Shown here one piece after another: positions 14,499 to 21,413 of a stretch of 29,430 bases of DNA. The DNA lies in the IMG/VR virus record IMGVR_UViG_3300032050_000596, positions 1 through 29,430 of that record; one strand, given 5' to 3'. The stretch's first letter is position 1. The number at the start of each line of letters is the position of its first letter. This DNA is from a virus. A program made the position numbers and the translations under genes. The notes under the pieces were generated by a model. The model did no database searches, was not told the DNA's origin, and saw only the letters and a program-made list of their open reading frames with translations.

Positions 14499-15116
14499 AT
14501 GAAGCTAATTATAGAACATGCTGTCTTATTTGACACCGTTAAATCTACTTCTTATGCTATGTCAAAACAAGGAGAACGAAGCAATTTGCAATCTATGTTT
14601 TTTGATTTTAATAATCGAGAGGCAAAAATTATTGCAACAGATGGCAATAGATTAGTTTTGAACACAATCACTAACACTGATTATTATAATTTAGAAAATA
14701 ATAACGATGTAAAGTTTTTGTTGAACAGAATTGATGTTAATCATTTGATTGCTTTCTTGAAAAATAACTTGCAAAAAAAAATGGTTTTGCAAGTTGTTAA
14801 TATAGAAATTGCAGGTATAACAATTACTTTTGAATTGAATGGCAACAAAGCTATTTATAATTTGATGGATGCAGACACATTTCCTAATTACACAAGAGTA
14901 ATTCCTTTGCATAAATATGATACTTTACCAAACAATGTTTTATTGAATGCAAATTATCTTGCAAATTGTAGCAAAATATTTGAAAAATGCAACTCGGTTG
15001 AGTTTTTACTAAATACACCATCAGGGGCATTATCAATGGCACCAGTTTCTATTAAATCATCACATATATTATTTAATATAGATGTTGTATATGTAATTAT
15101 GCCTATGAGTAAATAA
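14499..15116 (+). CDS. Shortened DnaN-like sliding clamp
   Basis: I take ATG 14499 (205 residues); the earlier in-frame start at 14442 lies in the promoter. The sequence follows bacterial beta clamp domains II and III: IIATDGNRLVL near 47-57 (compare ATDGHRLA in E. coli DnaN), LMDADTFPNYTRVIP near 120-134 (compare GRFPDYRRVLP), and the C-terminus YVIMPMSK (compare YVVMPMRL). Domain I is absent and domain III is cut from about 120 to about 75 residues. DnaN proteins are about 366 residues and hold polymerase on DNA. The short form could be a phage clamp with a different subunit number, or a decoy that competes for host clamp loader or clamp partners. It has its own strong promoter and terminator, so it is a single-gene unit. 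Confidence 0.8.
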   Translation: MKLIIEHAVLFDTVKSTSYAMSKQGERSNLQSMFFDFNNREAKIIATDGNRLVLNTITNTDYYNLENNNDVKFLLNRIDVNHLIAFLKNNLQKKMVLQVVNIEIAGITITFELNGNKAIYNLMDADTFPNYTRVIPLHKYDTLPNNVLLNANYLANCSKIFEKCNSVEFLLNTPSGALSMAPVSIKSSHILFNIDVVYVIMPMSK

Positions 15117-15119
15117 GAC

Positions 15120-15153
15120 AATGTCCTAGGATTATTTTTAATTCTAGGACATT
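15120..15153 (+). terminator. Strong intrinsic terminator after the clamp gene
   Basis: AATGTCCTAG-G-ATTA (15120-15134), loop TTTT, and TAAT-T-CTAGGACATT (15139-15153) pair over 15 positions with one G-T wobble, then a T-rich tail follows. It begins 3 bases after the stop codon. This is the only long near-perfect terminator hairpin I see in the window. Confidence 0.88.
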
Positions 15154-15174
15154 TTAATTTAATTTGCAATAATT

Positions 15175-15423
15175 ATGAACGAACAAGATAAAAAAACATA
15201 CCGTATATTACTAAAATTAAGTTTAGTCTGGGGCAACATAACAAGGGGGACATATAATGTTGAGATGTGCAATTTAAAGCATAATAAGAAAATATTACGA
15301 GGCTTGAATAAAACTGCCTTTGATTTTGTTAGATTATGTCAAGATGGCACGACTGGTAAAAGTTTATATGATATAACGGAAGTTATGCAAAAGATTGATA
15401 ATATTAAAAATAATTTAAAATAA
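15175..15423 (+). CDS. Hypothetical protein
   Basis: The 82-residue product is Lys-rich with a basic middle (MCNLKHNKKILRGLNKTAFDFVRLCQDG) and starts MNEQDKKTYRILLKLSLVWGNITRG. It is first of a tight three-gene run; each stop is followed by AATTATG or TTATG as the next start. No motif seen. Confidence 0.55.
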   Translation: MNEQDKKTYRILLKLSLVWGNITRGTYNVEMCNLKHNKKILRGLNKTAFDFVRLCQDGTTGKSLYDITEVMQKIDNIKNNLK

Positions 15424-15425
15424 TT

Positions 15426-15779
15426 ATGATAACAGAAACATTAATGCAAGAAAGAACAATAGCAATAAATGAATATTGTTTTTTGTTAAAATATTATTAT
15501 GATGGATGTAGTTTTAAAGTAAAAGTTTGGCAAGAGCAAACAGAAAACATAGATATAAATAAACCATATATTACATTTCATTTGCGATTTACAGGTGATT
15601 GTGTTCATAATATGATTAATCTTTTAGATCATTTTTGCGATAAAAAAGAAATGTTGACATTATTTAAATTATATGAATATATCGCAAACAGTGTTCCGTG
15701 GGACGATTTCTTGAGTGATGATGAGCTAATACAATATTGCAAAAAAGAATACAACTTTGATATAAACAATTTAAAATAA
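15426..15779 (+). CDS. Hypothetical protein
   Basis: The 117-residue protein is mixed alpha/beta with strands ITFHLRFTGDCV and a helical, acidic C-terminus (DDFLSDDELIQYCKKEYNFDINNLK). The start lies 2 bases after the previous stop, indicating translational coupling. I do not recognise a family and see no metal or catalytic motif. Confidence 0.55.
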   Translation: MITETLMQERTIAINEYCFLLKYYYDGCSFKVKVWQEQTENIDINKPYITFHLRFTGDCVHNMINLLDHFCDKKEMLTLFKLYEYIANSVPWDDFLSDDELIQYCKKEYNFDINNLK

Positions 15780-15781
15780 TT

Positions 15782-16195
15782 ATGATAAAATTTATAAACA
15801 AAATAAAGATTGCTTTTCTTGAAAAACAAGAACTGCTAAGCGAAATAAAAAAATTAAGGCAACTTGCTAAGCATTTACATAATATGCTAACAGATAAGCA
15901 AATTTTAGATTTACATCTATGTATAGACGAAGAAAGTTATTTATCAAATTTTGATAGTATGCACAAAATTGATACAACTGGCACTGTATTTACTCATATA
16001 AAAGATAATGAAAATCGTCGTTCATTTGGCACTGTTTTTTTGTATGTGGTGCTTGAAAATGTTAATCGAGAATGCGGAGAAAAATATTGTGTTAAAATAG
16101 GTGATTTATCTTATAGCTTTTCTTGTTATTTTTATACAGAAACAAAAGCAAACGAATATATGAAAAGAGTTAAAAAATTGTGTAATATAATTTAA
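15782..16195 (+). CDS. Hypothetical protein with N-terminal coiled coil
   Basis: The 137-residue product begins with a basic amphipathic helix (MIKFINKIKIAFLEKQELLSEIKKLRQLAKHLHNML), probably a coiled coil, followed by a beta-rich part (TGTVFTHIKDNENRRSFGTVFLYVVL ... KIGDLSYSFSCYFYTETKAN). It ends the three-gene run; the late promoter candidate before the portal begins 8 bases later. Function unknown. Confidence 0.55.
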   Translation: MIKFINKIKIAFLEKQELLSEIKKLRQLAKHLHNMLTDKQILDLHLCIDEESYLSNFDSMHKIDTTGTVFTHIKDNENRRSFGTVFLYVVLENVNRECGEKYCVKIGDLSYSFSCYFYTETKANEYMKRVKKLCNII

Positions 16196-16202
16196 AATCA
16201 TA

Positions 16203-16231
16203 ATTGATTATTATAAAATAACATTTATCTA
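16203..16231 (+). promoter_or_regulatory. Late-type promoter motif before the portal
   Basis: ATTGATTATTATAAAAT carries TTGATT (16204-16209), with TATCTA (16226-16231) after 16 bases. ATTGATTATTAT is shared with motifs at 19455 and 22571. It is the first of five related copies in the head-tail region. Confidence 0.55.
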
Positions 16232-16244
16232 TTATATAGATAAA
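16224..16244. promoter_or_regulatory. Perfect 9-bp palindrome overlapping the late promoter
   Basis: TTTATCTAT (16224-16232) and ATAGATAAA (16236-16244) are exact reverse complements around TAT. It covers the -10 region and ends 10 bases before the portal ATG, so it may be an operator or a 5' hairpin that affects portal translation. Confidence 0.5.
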
Positions 16245-16254
16245 CTTAAAATGA

Positions 16255-17670
16255 ATGTTTGGCATAGCAAATTTTATTAAAAAAAGTTGGGGCGGAACAC
16301 CTGATTCACCTCAACAAACAAGAAGCTATACAAACCTATTTAATAATCTTTTTGGTATAAAACATACTGATAATTTTCTAATAAATCAAAAGATTTTAGT
16401 AAAAGAAACAAGATATAATATAGCAAAAAACCATGCAATAGTCTCAAAAGCATTTGATATTATTTTAAATCATACATCAAATGTAGACATTGTTTTAAAA
16501 CAAAGGGTTGGCAACGAAATAAATGTTATAACAAAGCATCCAGTCGTTGATTTACTAAACAATCCAAACGGTTTATATGATAAAACAGAAATAGATTTTA
16601 TCAAAAAGCTATTGTTTGAATATATGGTAAATGGAGAATATTATATATTATATGATGAAGTTTCGGAAATTTTAGAAGTTATAGAATCAACAAATATTGC
16701 ACCAAAAGATTTTAAAAACAATAATTCATTTGTAACAGAATATGTTATTACAAATTATGCAACAAGAAATTATGATACAAGAAATACAAATACAGATACA
16801 ACACAACTTAATTTTAAATATAATCCCGTAGAGCAATATTATGAATCTTGTATGCAATATGATAAATTATATAAAAAAGATGGTATAACACCATTGCCGT
16901 GCTATAAATTATTTGTTTTTCAAGATATACAAAATAGATATTTAGATAATCAATATAGAAAATCTAAAATCTCGCAAAATATTCATAATATTACTACTTA
17001 TGAAAATGTGCAAAATGCTTTGTTTTATATTTCATCAAAAGCAATAAATAATAGTGTTTTGACAGTCAATCATAAAAATGGAAATAATGGCGACATTATA
17101 TTGAATGAAAAAGCTATTAATGATTCTAAAGTAGAATTGTCAAGGATAATAAATTCAACATCAAATTCTGGAAGTATTACAACTATGGAAAATGTAAATG
17201 CCGATTTTAATATTTCACCATTGAATAAATTAGAATACGATCAATTTGAAATGTTGTTAAATGATATTGAAAAAAAATTAATGTTAGGTCTTGGCATACC
17301 GTTAAAAATGATTGAAGCTTCAAAAGATAGTAATACATCTGGTGATATGTTAAATATAACTAATATGCAGTTGTATAAAGAACAGATTTTACCAATGTTA
17401 AATAAAATTTTACAACATCTAGGTGGCTTTTTATTTAATGTATTTGATGTTGAAGATAAGGGTTATTTTTTAGATGTTGATTTAAGTTCGATACAAGAAT
17501 ATAAACAAGCGGAAGCTGATGTTAGCATAAATTTATTTAAAAATAATGTAATTACAAGAAACGAAGCTAGGGCAAAAATTGGATTACCGCCACTTGACAA
17601 CGACAGCGGGGAGGCTTTCTTTAATGCAAATTCATTGCAACAACAAAACTCGCAAGATAATCTATTATAG
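16255..17670 (+). CDS. Phage portal protein (HK97-type)
   Basis: The portal forms the dodecameric ring at the capsid vertex through which DNA enters. The 471-residue protein has the usual opening (MFGIANFIKKSWGG), a body with strand-rich wing, the GIPLKMIEASKDSNTSGDMLNITNMQLYKEQILPMLNKIL segment that marks the stem and crown entry in the HK97 family, and a C-terminal tail VITRNEARAKIGLPPLDND (from 432). The ATG at 16255 is preferred to 16251, which stops after 9 codons. The C-terminal 38 codons are copied in the leftward gene at 18840-19448. Confidence 0.93.
   Translation: MFGIANFIKKSWGGTPDSPQQTRSYTNLFNNLFGIKHTDNFLINQKILVKETRYNIAKNHAIVSKAFDIILNHTSNVDIVLKQRVGNEINVITKHPVVDLLNNPNGLYDKTEIDFIKKLLFEYMVNGEYYILYDEVSEILEVIESTNIAPKDFKNNNSFVTEYVITNYATRNYDTRNTNTDTTQLNFKYNPVEQYYESCMQYDKLYKKDGITPLPCYKLFVFQDIQNRYLDNQYRKSKISQNIHNITTYENVQNALFYISSKAINNSVLTVNHKNGNNGDIILNEKAINDSKVELSRIINSTSNSGSITTMENVNADFNISPLNKLEYDQFEMLLNDIEKKLMLGLGIPLKMIEASKDSNTSGDMLNITNMQLYKEQILPMLNKILQHLGGFLFNVFDVEDKGYFLDVDLSSIQEYKQAEADVSINLFKNNVITRNEARAKIGLPPLDNDSGEAFFNANSLQQQNSQDNLL
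17552..17646 (+). repeat. Inverted repeat arm 1: portal C-terminal tail coding DNA
   Basis: Positions 17552-17596 match the reverse complement of 18959-19003 at 43 of 45 bases, and 17623-17646 match the reverse complement of 18903-18926 at all 24 bases. Sequence between these blocks has diverged. The arms enclose the minor head gene. Confidence 0.9.
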
Positions 17671-17674
17671 ATAA

Positions 17675-18655
17675 ATGAATCAGCAAGAGGCAAATAAAAT
17701 AGCATTGTCAATCTATAACAAAAAACAACCAATTATAAAATATATCAAAAAAGAGTTTGCTAAATTATATAATGGAGTTGGCAACGATATGTCAAAACTT
17801 ATTGCAAACAATACATTTATTGCCAAACAAGATATTATAAACAATTACAAGCCTGATATAACCTCAATTATTAGAATGGCTTATAGGATGACGGCTGAAA
17901 AATTTGATAACAATATTCGTAGCCAACTCAACACAGATAATACAGTTCAAAAAGCAAAAATTGATTTTGAAAATTCTGTTAATGCAAAAATTGACCACGA
18001 TATTACATTGTTTATAAACAACAAATCAGAAAAACAAGCTAATTATATTGCAGATACACTGGCAACAAAAATATTATTTCATAAAGACAATTCTTATAGT
18101 GATTTTGACGAGCATATTGACAATCTAAACAACACAATTACTAATTTGACACAAAACAGACTATTAACAAATAATAATGCTAAAATACAAGATTTATCAA
18201 AACAGATAACAACTGCGCAGCAAGAAATAGAAAAATACAAAAATGCAAAACAAAATTACATAGCAAAGTTTTTTCAAAGAAAATTTGTTGAAAATGTTGT
18301 CAACCAAATGTCAAATTTAGATGCTGAGCAGGAGGTAAATTATGCAGAAAGCAGTGTTCGTGATATTGAAGCTAATCAATTGTCAAAAAGCAACGAAGTT
18401 ATTAGTAGCGGTATTTATGCAGGTTATAAAGTATCACAGATATTATATAAACAATGGAATTCTGCATTAGATAATAAAACACGGACAGGGCATGCAATGG
18501 CTTATGGGCAGACCGTGTTGGCAACAGAATTGTTTCAAGTTGAAAACCCACAGGGCAGTATTGAGTTTGGTATGATGCCCCGAGCGGACACATTTTCTGT
18601 TGGCAACAAAATTAATTGTCGTTGTATTGCTATTTATTTTTTGAAAAAAGATTAA
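17675..18655 (+). CDS. Minor head protein (SPP1 gp7/MuF family)
   Basis: The 326-residue protein is mostly helical (1-240), with coiled coil around 165-205 (NNNAKIQDLSKQITTAQQEIEKY). The C-terminal third holds the MuF signature: QWNSALDNKTRTGHAMAYGQTV (about 265-286), then the Gly/Met-rich FGMMPRADTFSVGNKINCRCIAIYF ending in CRC. These proteins sit with the portal in the procapsid and may be ejected with DNA. It starts 4 bases after the portal stop. Its last 26 bases overlap the end of the leftward gene at 18630-18821. Confidence 0.88.
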   Translation: MNQQEANKIALSIYNKKQPIIKYIKKEFAKLYNGVGNDMSKLIANNTFIAKQDIINNYKPDITSIIRMAYRMTAEKFDNNIRSQLNTDNTVQKAKIDFENSVNAKIDHDITLFINNKSEKQANYIADTLATKILFHKDNSYSDFDEHIDNLNNTITNLTQNRLLTNNNAKIQDLSKQITTAQQEIEKYKNAKQNYIAKFFQRKFVENVVNQMSNLDAEQEVNYAESSVRDIEANQLSKSNEVISSGIYAGYKVSQILYKQWNSALDNKTRTGHAMAYGQTVLATELFQVENPQGSIEFGMMPRADTFSVGNKINCRCIAIYFLKKD

Positions 18656-18821
18656 TAAACCAGTATGGAATGAATACAAATATTTCAAATAATATAAGAA
18701 ATGGAATTGCAATAAATATTGCTTTTAAAAGAAATAAAATATCATATAAAACTGGGTTTGTTTTTTTAAAATTGTCGTTATATGCTAAAAAATCAATAAC
18801 CTTCATTATTATTTTATCCAT
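18630..18821 (-). CDS. Small membrane protein of the leftward cassette
   Basis: The 63-residue product has a long hydrophobic segment from about 27 to 58 (YDILFLLKAIFIAIPFLILF then EIFVFIPYWFINLF), one or two membrane spans, and a short basic tail (SKNK). It lies 18 bases downstream of the leftward portal-tail gene and would be co-transcribed with it. It overlaps the minor head gene stop convergently. A shadow ORF opposite (18616-18897) has no such context. Coding status is plausible but not certain. Confidence 0.5.
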   Translation of the reverse strand: MDKIIMKVIDFLAYNDNFKKTNPVLYDILFLLKAIFIAIPFLILFEIFVFIPYWFINLFSKNK

Positions 18822-18839
18822 ATCAAAAAAGTTTATTGT

Positions 18840-19448
18840 TTATTTTTTATATAATAATTCTTTAAAAGATGAATATCCTTCAATATCCGACATATAATTA
18901 TCTTGTTGTTGCAATGAATTTGCATTATTTAATAATTCAGCTAAAAAATCCTCTCCGCCAAGTGGTGGTAATCCAATTTTTGCCCTAACTTCGTTTCTTG
19001 TAAGTTTATTTGCTATAATATTTCTATAATTTAAAAATTTATCTGTTAATTCTTTTTTTTCTTTTGTGTTGGTAAAAAAATTTTCTAATTGTTTTTTTAT
19101 GATATTTTCTTCTTTTTTATTTTTAGCTTGTATAATTTGCATTTGTATATCGTATAATTTTTGTATTTCTAATATATTATACATATCGTAAAAAGCATTT
19201 TCAACTTGTTTTGCTAAACCTATTTTTTCACTTGTATCGTGTGGGCTTTTTGAAATTTGCGTTATTAATTCATGAACAAATATAATTTGTATATCTTTTT
19301 CAAAAATCTCACCTTTTTTGTATGGAGCTATTTGTAAAGATTGTATTGCAGTCTCAGTAAAAAACTTCTCTACCGCCTGTTCAATACTTATAATTTCATC
19401 ATTTGTATTTACTAAATCTTTTTCTATTAATGTCATTTTTAATTCCAT
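18840..19448 (-). CDS. Helical protein fused to a copy of the portal C-terminal tail
   Basis: I take ATG 19448 (MELKMTLIEKDL, 202 residues); a longer frame from 19577 would cross the divergent promoter and overlap the rightward gene at 19511. Residues 1-147 are acidic, Lys/Glu/Gln-rich helix with no recognised domain (EENIIKKQLENFFTNTKEKKEL). Residues 150-182 (TRNEVRAKIGLPPL, then NNANSLQQQD) copy the portal tail (TRNEARAKIGLPPL, then FNANSLQQQN), also at DNA level. The gene lies where capsid protease and major capsid genes are usual, runs opposite to the head genes and has its own promoter. The tail could target it to the portal or into the capsid; interference with assembly is another option. 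All roles are inference. Confidence 0.75.
   Translation of the reverse strand: MELKMTLIEKDLVNTNDEIISIEQAVEKFFTETAIQSLQIAPYKKGEIFEKDIQIIFVHELITQISKSPHDTSEKIGLAKQVENAFYDMYNILEIQKLYDIQMQIIQAKNKKEENIIKKQLENFFTNTKEKKELTDKFLNYRNIIANKLTRNEVRAKIGLPPLGGEDFLAELLNNANSLQQQDNYMSDIEGYSSFKELLYKK
18903..19003 (-). repeat. Inverted repeat arm 2 in the leftward cassette gene
   Basis: This is the reverse-oriented partner of 17552-17646: an exact 24-base block (18903-18926) and a 45-base block with two mismatches (18959-19003). The two mismatches read Ala/Val and a silent Pro codon change. Confidence 0.9.
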
Positions 19449-19450
19449 AT

Positions 19451-19503
19451 CAAAATTGATTATTATAATAATATATATATTATTAATATAAATAATAGTC
19501 AAT
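19451..19503. promoter_or_regulatory. Overlapping divergent promoters (copy 1)
   Basis: Rightward: CAAAATTGATTATTAT with TTGATT (19456-19461), 16 bases, TATTAT (19478-19483), serving the gene at 19511. Leftward: TTGACT (19497-19502, minus strand), 17 bases, TATATA (19474-19479), serving the portal-tail gene at 19448. The two -10 elements overlap, so use of one should exclude the other. A copy lies at 21081-21135. Confidence 0.6.
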
Positions 19504-19510
19504 ATAAAAT

Positions 19511-20176
19511 ATGCAAATAGAAAATAACTTTGGCAACTATAAAATCTTGACACGGGACACAACATCTTTATTGACATTAAATGAAGTCAAGATTGCATTA
19601 GGTTACGGGACTTTTGCTAATAGCATTACTGACCCACAATTACAAGCATTGATTGACTTTGTTCCTCATTTATGCGAAGAGATATTGAATAGCTATATTT
19701 TTCCAACAACAGGAACTATATCATTTTGCAATTTTACAAATTTAAGATATTATTCTGGTGACCCACTGCATCATAAAACATTAATTACTTTATACAAAGG
19801 CAACATAACTCAAATACCTGCAATCAATTATTTAAAAAACAATGTATTGACTTTGGTTGACAATGCAAATTATTATAATGATATTCAAACTTGCAAAACA
19901 ACCATTTTAGCAAAAAACGACGGCTTCCCAGTTGATTATGATTTATTAGATACATCTTATAGAAGCAGTCAACCAGATGTTGTTAAAATTAGCTTTGTTG
20001 GTGGTTACGATAATACAAATCCGTTGCCAGCATATTTAAAAAGAGCTATGCTAGATGCAATATTGTTTTTATTTACAAACAGCCCAAATTGTGGTTGCGA
20101 AGGTAATTGTGTATTACCTCAATTAGCAATTCAACAGTTGATGGGTATGAGGTGTCCAGTTTTACCTATTTTATAA
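19511..20176 (+). CDS. Head-tail connector/adaptor (gp6-like)
   Basis: The 221-residue protein starts just behind the divergent promoter. It has the form of gp6/gp15-type adaptors that dock under the portal: a helical opening that binds (LTLNEVKIALGYGTFANSITDPQLQALIDFVPHLCEEILNSYIFP), a beta middle (VKISFVGGYDNTNPLPAYLKRAMLDAILFLF) and a C-terminal tail. FVGGYDxxxPLPAYLKRAML is typical of this family. A Cys-rich patch NCGCEGNC near 195 is odd and could bind metal. It begins the head-completion module that runs to 21074. Confidence 0.72.
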   Translation: MQIENNFGNYKILTRDTTSLLTLNEVKIALGYGTFANSITDPQLQALIDFVPHLCEEILNSYIFPTTGTISFCNFTNLRYYSGDPLHHKTLITLYKGNITQIPAINYLKNNVLTLVDNANYYNDIQTCKTTILAKNDGFPVDYDLLDTSYRSSQPDVVKISFVGGYDNTNPLPAYLKRAMLDAILFLFTNSPNCGCEGNCVLPQLAIQQLMGMRCPVLPIL

Positions 20177-20178
20177 TT

Positions 20179-20613
20179 ATGGCTTCTATCAATAACAACA
20201 TAACGAAAGCACAGAAAGAATGGCTATGTAATGGCAATAGAATGATCGCAATGCAGTTTCAAAATCAAAATATGAAAGCACCTAGGCATCTGTCAAGCGA
20301 CCCAGTTGTTGACTCAGACGATGCCTCTGTTTTTATGCAACCCTGTGTAATAACATCGCTAGGCTATTTTAATAGTGGCTCTATAATGATGGATGGCACG
20401 GTAATAAGTGAATCGGCTACAAACAAATTATTAACAGTTTATAATGAAGGTATTTTGACTGTTATTAACAATACAAAAAGTTATGAAATTATAGACATAA
20501 GAGATAATATGAAATATAGCATAATACATTGTGATAATATAGATTTGCAAAACAGATTTGTGACGATGATGATAAAAAAAGAAGGTTTGGCAGACAGAAT
20601 TTACAATCAATAA
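20179..20613 (+). CDS. Head-completion (neck/stopper-type) protein
   Basis: I take ATG 20179 (144 residues), 2 bases after the adaptor stop; a longer frame from 20107 would overlap the adaptor. The N-terminus is polar (MASINNNITKAQKEWLCNGNRMIAM), the middle has strands (VVDSDDASVFMQPCVITSLGYF) and the C-terminus a strand-helix end (FVTMMIKKEGLADRIYNQ). Size and place between the adaptor and the gp10-like gene match head-closure proteins; no sequence signature proves it. Confidence 0.55.
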   Translation: MASINNNITKAQKEWLCNGNRMIAMQFQNQNMKAPRHLSSDPVVDSDDASVFMQPCVITSLGYFNSGSIMMDGTVISESATNKLLTVYNEGILTVINNTKSYEIIDIRDNMKYSIIHCDNIDLQNRFVTMMIKKEGLADRIYNQ

Positions 20614-20615
20614 AA

Positions 20616-21074
20616 ATGAAAATAAAAATAACAGTTTCGCAAAACCAAGAAAAATTAGAAAGATTTTTAGATGTTGTGCCAAACTTTCTTAATGCAGAAA
20701 TATCAAAAGCATTATGGGTCGGCGGTAAAAATACAGTCAAAACAGTTATTGAACAATCTCGTGAGCAAAAAAGTGGTGTTGCTGGAATTGTTTATAAAAA
20801 TGGCAGGCGATATAAAGTAGTTCGTTCCGCCCCCAACGAAACATCGGCTCAACAAACTGGTAAAAAAAACAAGGCAACTAAATTTAATGTTAATCAAAAT
20901 ACATTACAGATTGGAATTACAAACGATGTTAAGTATGCAAGTTTTGTTGAACTGGGAACTAAAAATATGAAGGCAAGGGGAGATTTACAGGTTGGCTTAA
21001 ATAAAAATAAAGATTTAATCGTAGACGATGTTAAGGTGAGGGTAAAAAGTATATTTGATAATATGTTTAAATAA
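20616..21074 (+). CDS. HK97-gp10-like head-tail joining/tail completion protein
   Basis: The 152-residue protein has the family's layout: an N-terminal basic helix (NFLNAEISKALWVGGKNTVKTVIEQSREQKSG), a beta hairpin (YKVVRSAPNET) and the signature YASFVELGTKNMKARGDLQVGL near 108-129 (consensus YaxyvExGTxxmxaRPfL). It helps join head to tail in tailed phages. It lies 2 bases after the previous gene and ends the module just before the repeated promoter element at 21081. Confidence 0.8.
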   Translation: MKIKITVSQNQEKLERFLDVVPNFLNAEISKALWVGGKNTVKTVIEQSREQKSGVAGIVYKNGRRYKVVRSAPNETSAQQTGKKNKATKFNVNQNTLQIGITNDVKYASFVELGTKNMKARGDLQVGLNKNKDLIVDDVKVRVKSIFDNMFK

Positions 21075-21080
21075 TATCAA

Positions 21081-21135
21081 CAAAATTGATAATTACATTA
21101 TATATTATGATATTTATATAGAAATAATAGTCAAT
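21081..21135. repeat. Second copy of the divergent promoter element, between convergent gene ends
   Basis: CAAAATTGATAATTA (21081-21095) and AATAATAGTCAATA match the ends of 19451-19503, with 55 versus 53 bases overall. Rightward TTGATA/TGATAT (21086-21113) and leftward TTGACT/TATCAT (21107-21134) can be drawn, both with 16-base spacing. Here no gene starts on either side, so the element seems displaced by the cassette at 21146-22445, or yields antisense RNA. Confidence 0.55.
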
Positions 21136-21145
21136 AGAAAATTCA

Positions 21146-21403
21146 TTATTTATTCTCTTTTGTTATGTCTGTTAATAATCTAATTTGATTTATTTTTTCT
21201 ATAAAATAATCTATATCAGCATTTTTAATGGCAACAAAACACTCAAAACCATATAATGCTGCCCCTTTTTTATATTTACATTGCGACCTTGCAACTTTAT
21301 AAGATAATTCTGTTATTTTTTTTTCTTTATAAAGCTGTTCCGTAAATAAAGCTATATTTTTTTTGACATCTGTTTTAATTTTTTTTATGTATTTTTTTGG
21401 CAT
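21146..21403 (-). CDS. Small basic hypothetical protein of the leftward cassette
   Basis: I take ATG 21403 (MPKKYIKKIKTDVKKN, 85 residues), 10 bases after the stop of the helical-repeat gene; a longer frame from 21478 overlaps that gene. The protein is basic at the start and helical, with a short hydrophobic strand (YGFECFVAIKNADIDYFIEKI). It shares the promoter at 22473-22500 and may be a partner of the protein at 21414-22445. No family recognised. Confidence 0.55.
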   Translation of the reverse strand: MPKKYIKKIKTDVKKNIALFTEQLYKEKKITELSYKVARSQCKYKKGAALYGFECFVAIKNADIDYFIEKINQIRLLTDITKENK

Positions 21404-21413
21404 ATATTTATAA

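Noticed and set aside
18616-18897. Rightward ORF opposite the leftward small membrane gene
   Set aside because: It lacks a leader, overlaps the end of the minor head gene and reads against the cassette; it is best seen as the shadow of the leftward genes.
19436-19577. Long form of the portal-tail gene starting at 19577
   Set aside because: It would overlap the rightward adaptor gene and include the divergent promoter; the added residues are a hydrophobic Ile/Tyr run from AT-rich intergenic DNA.
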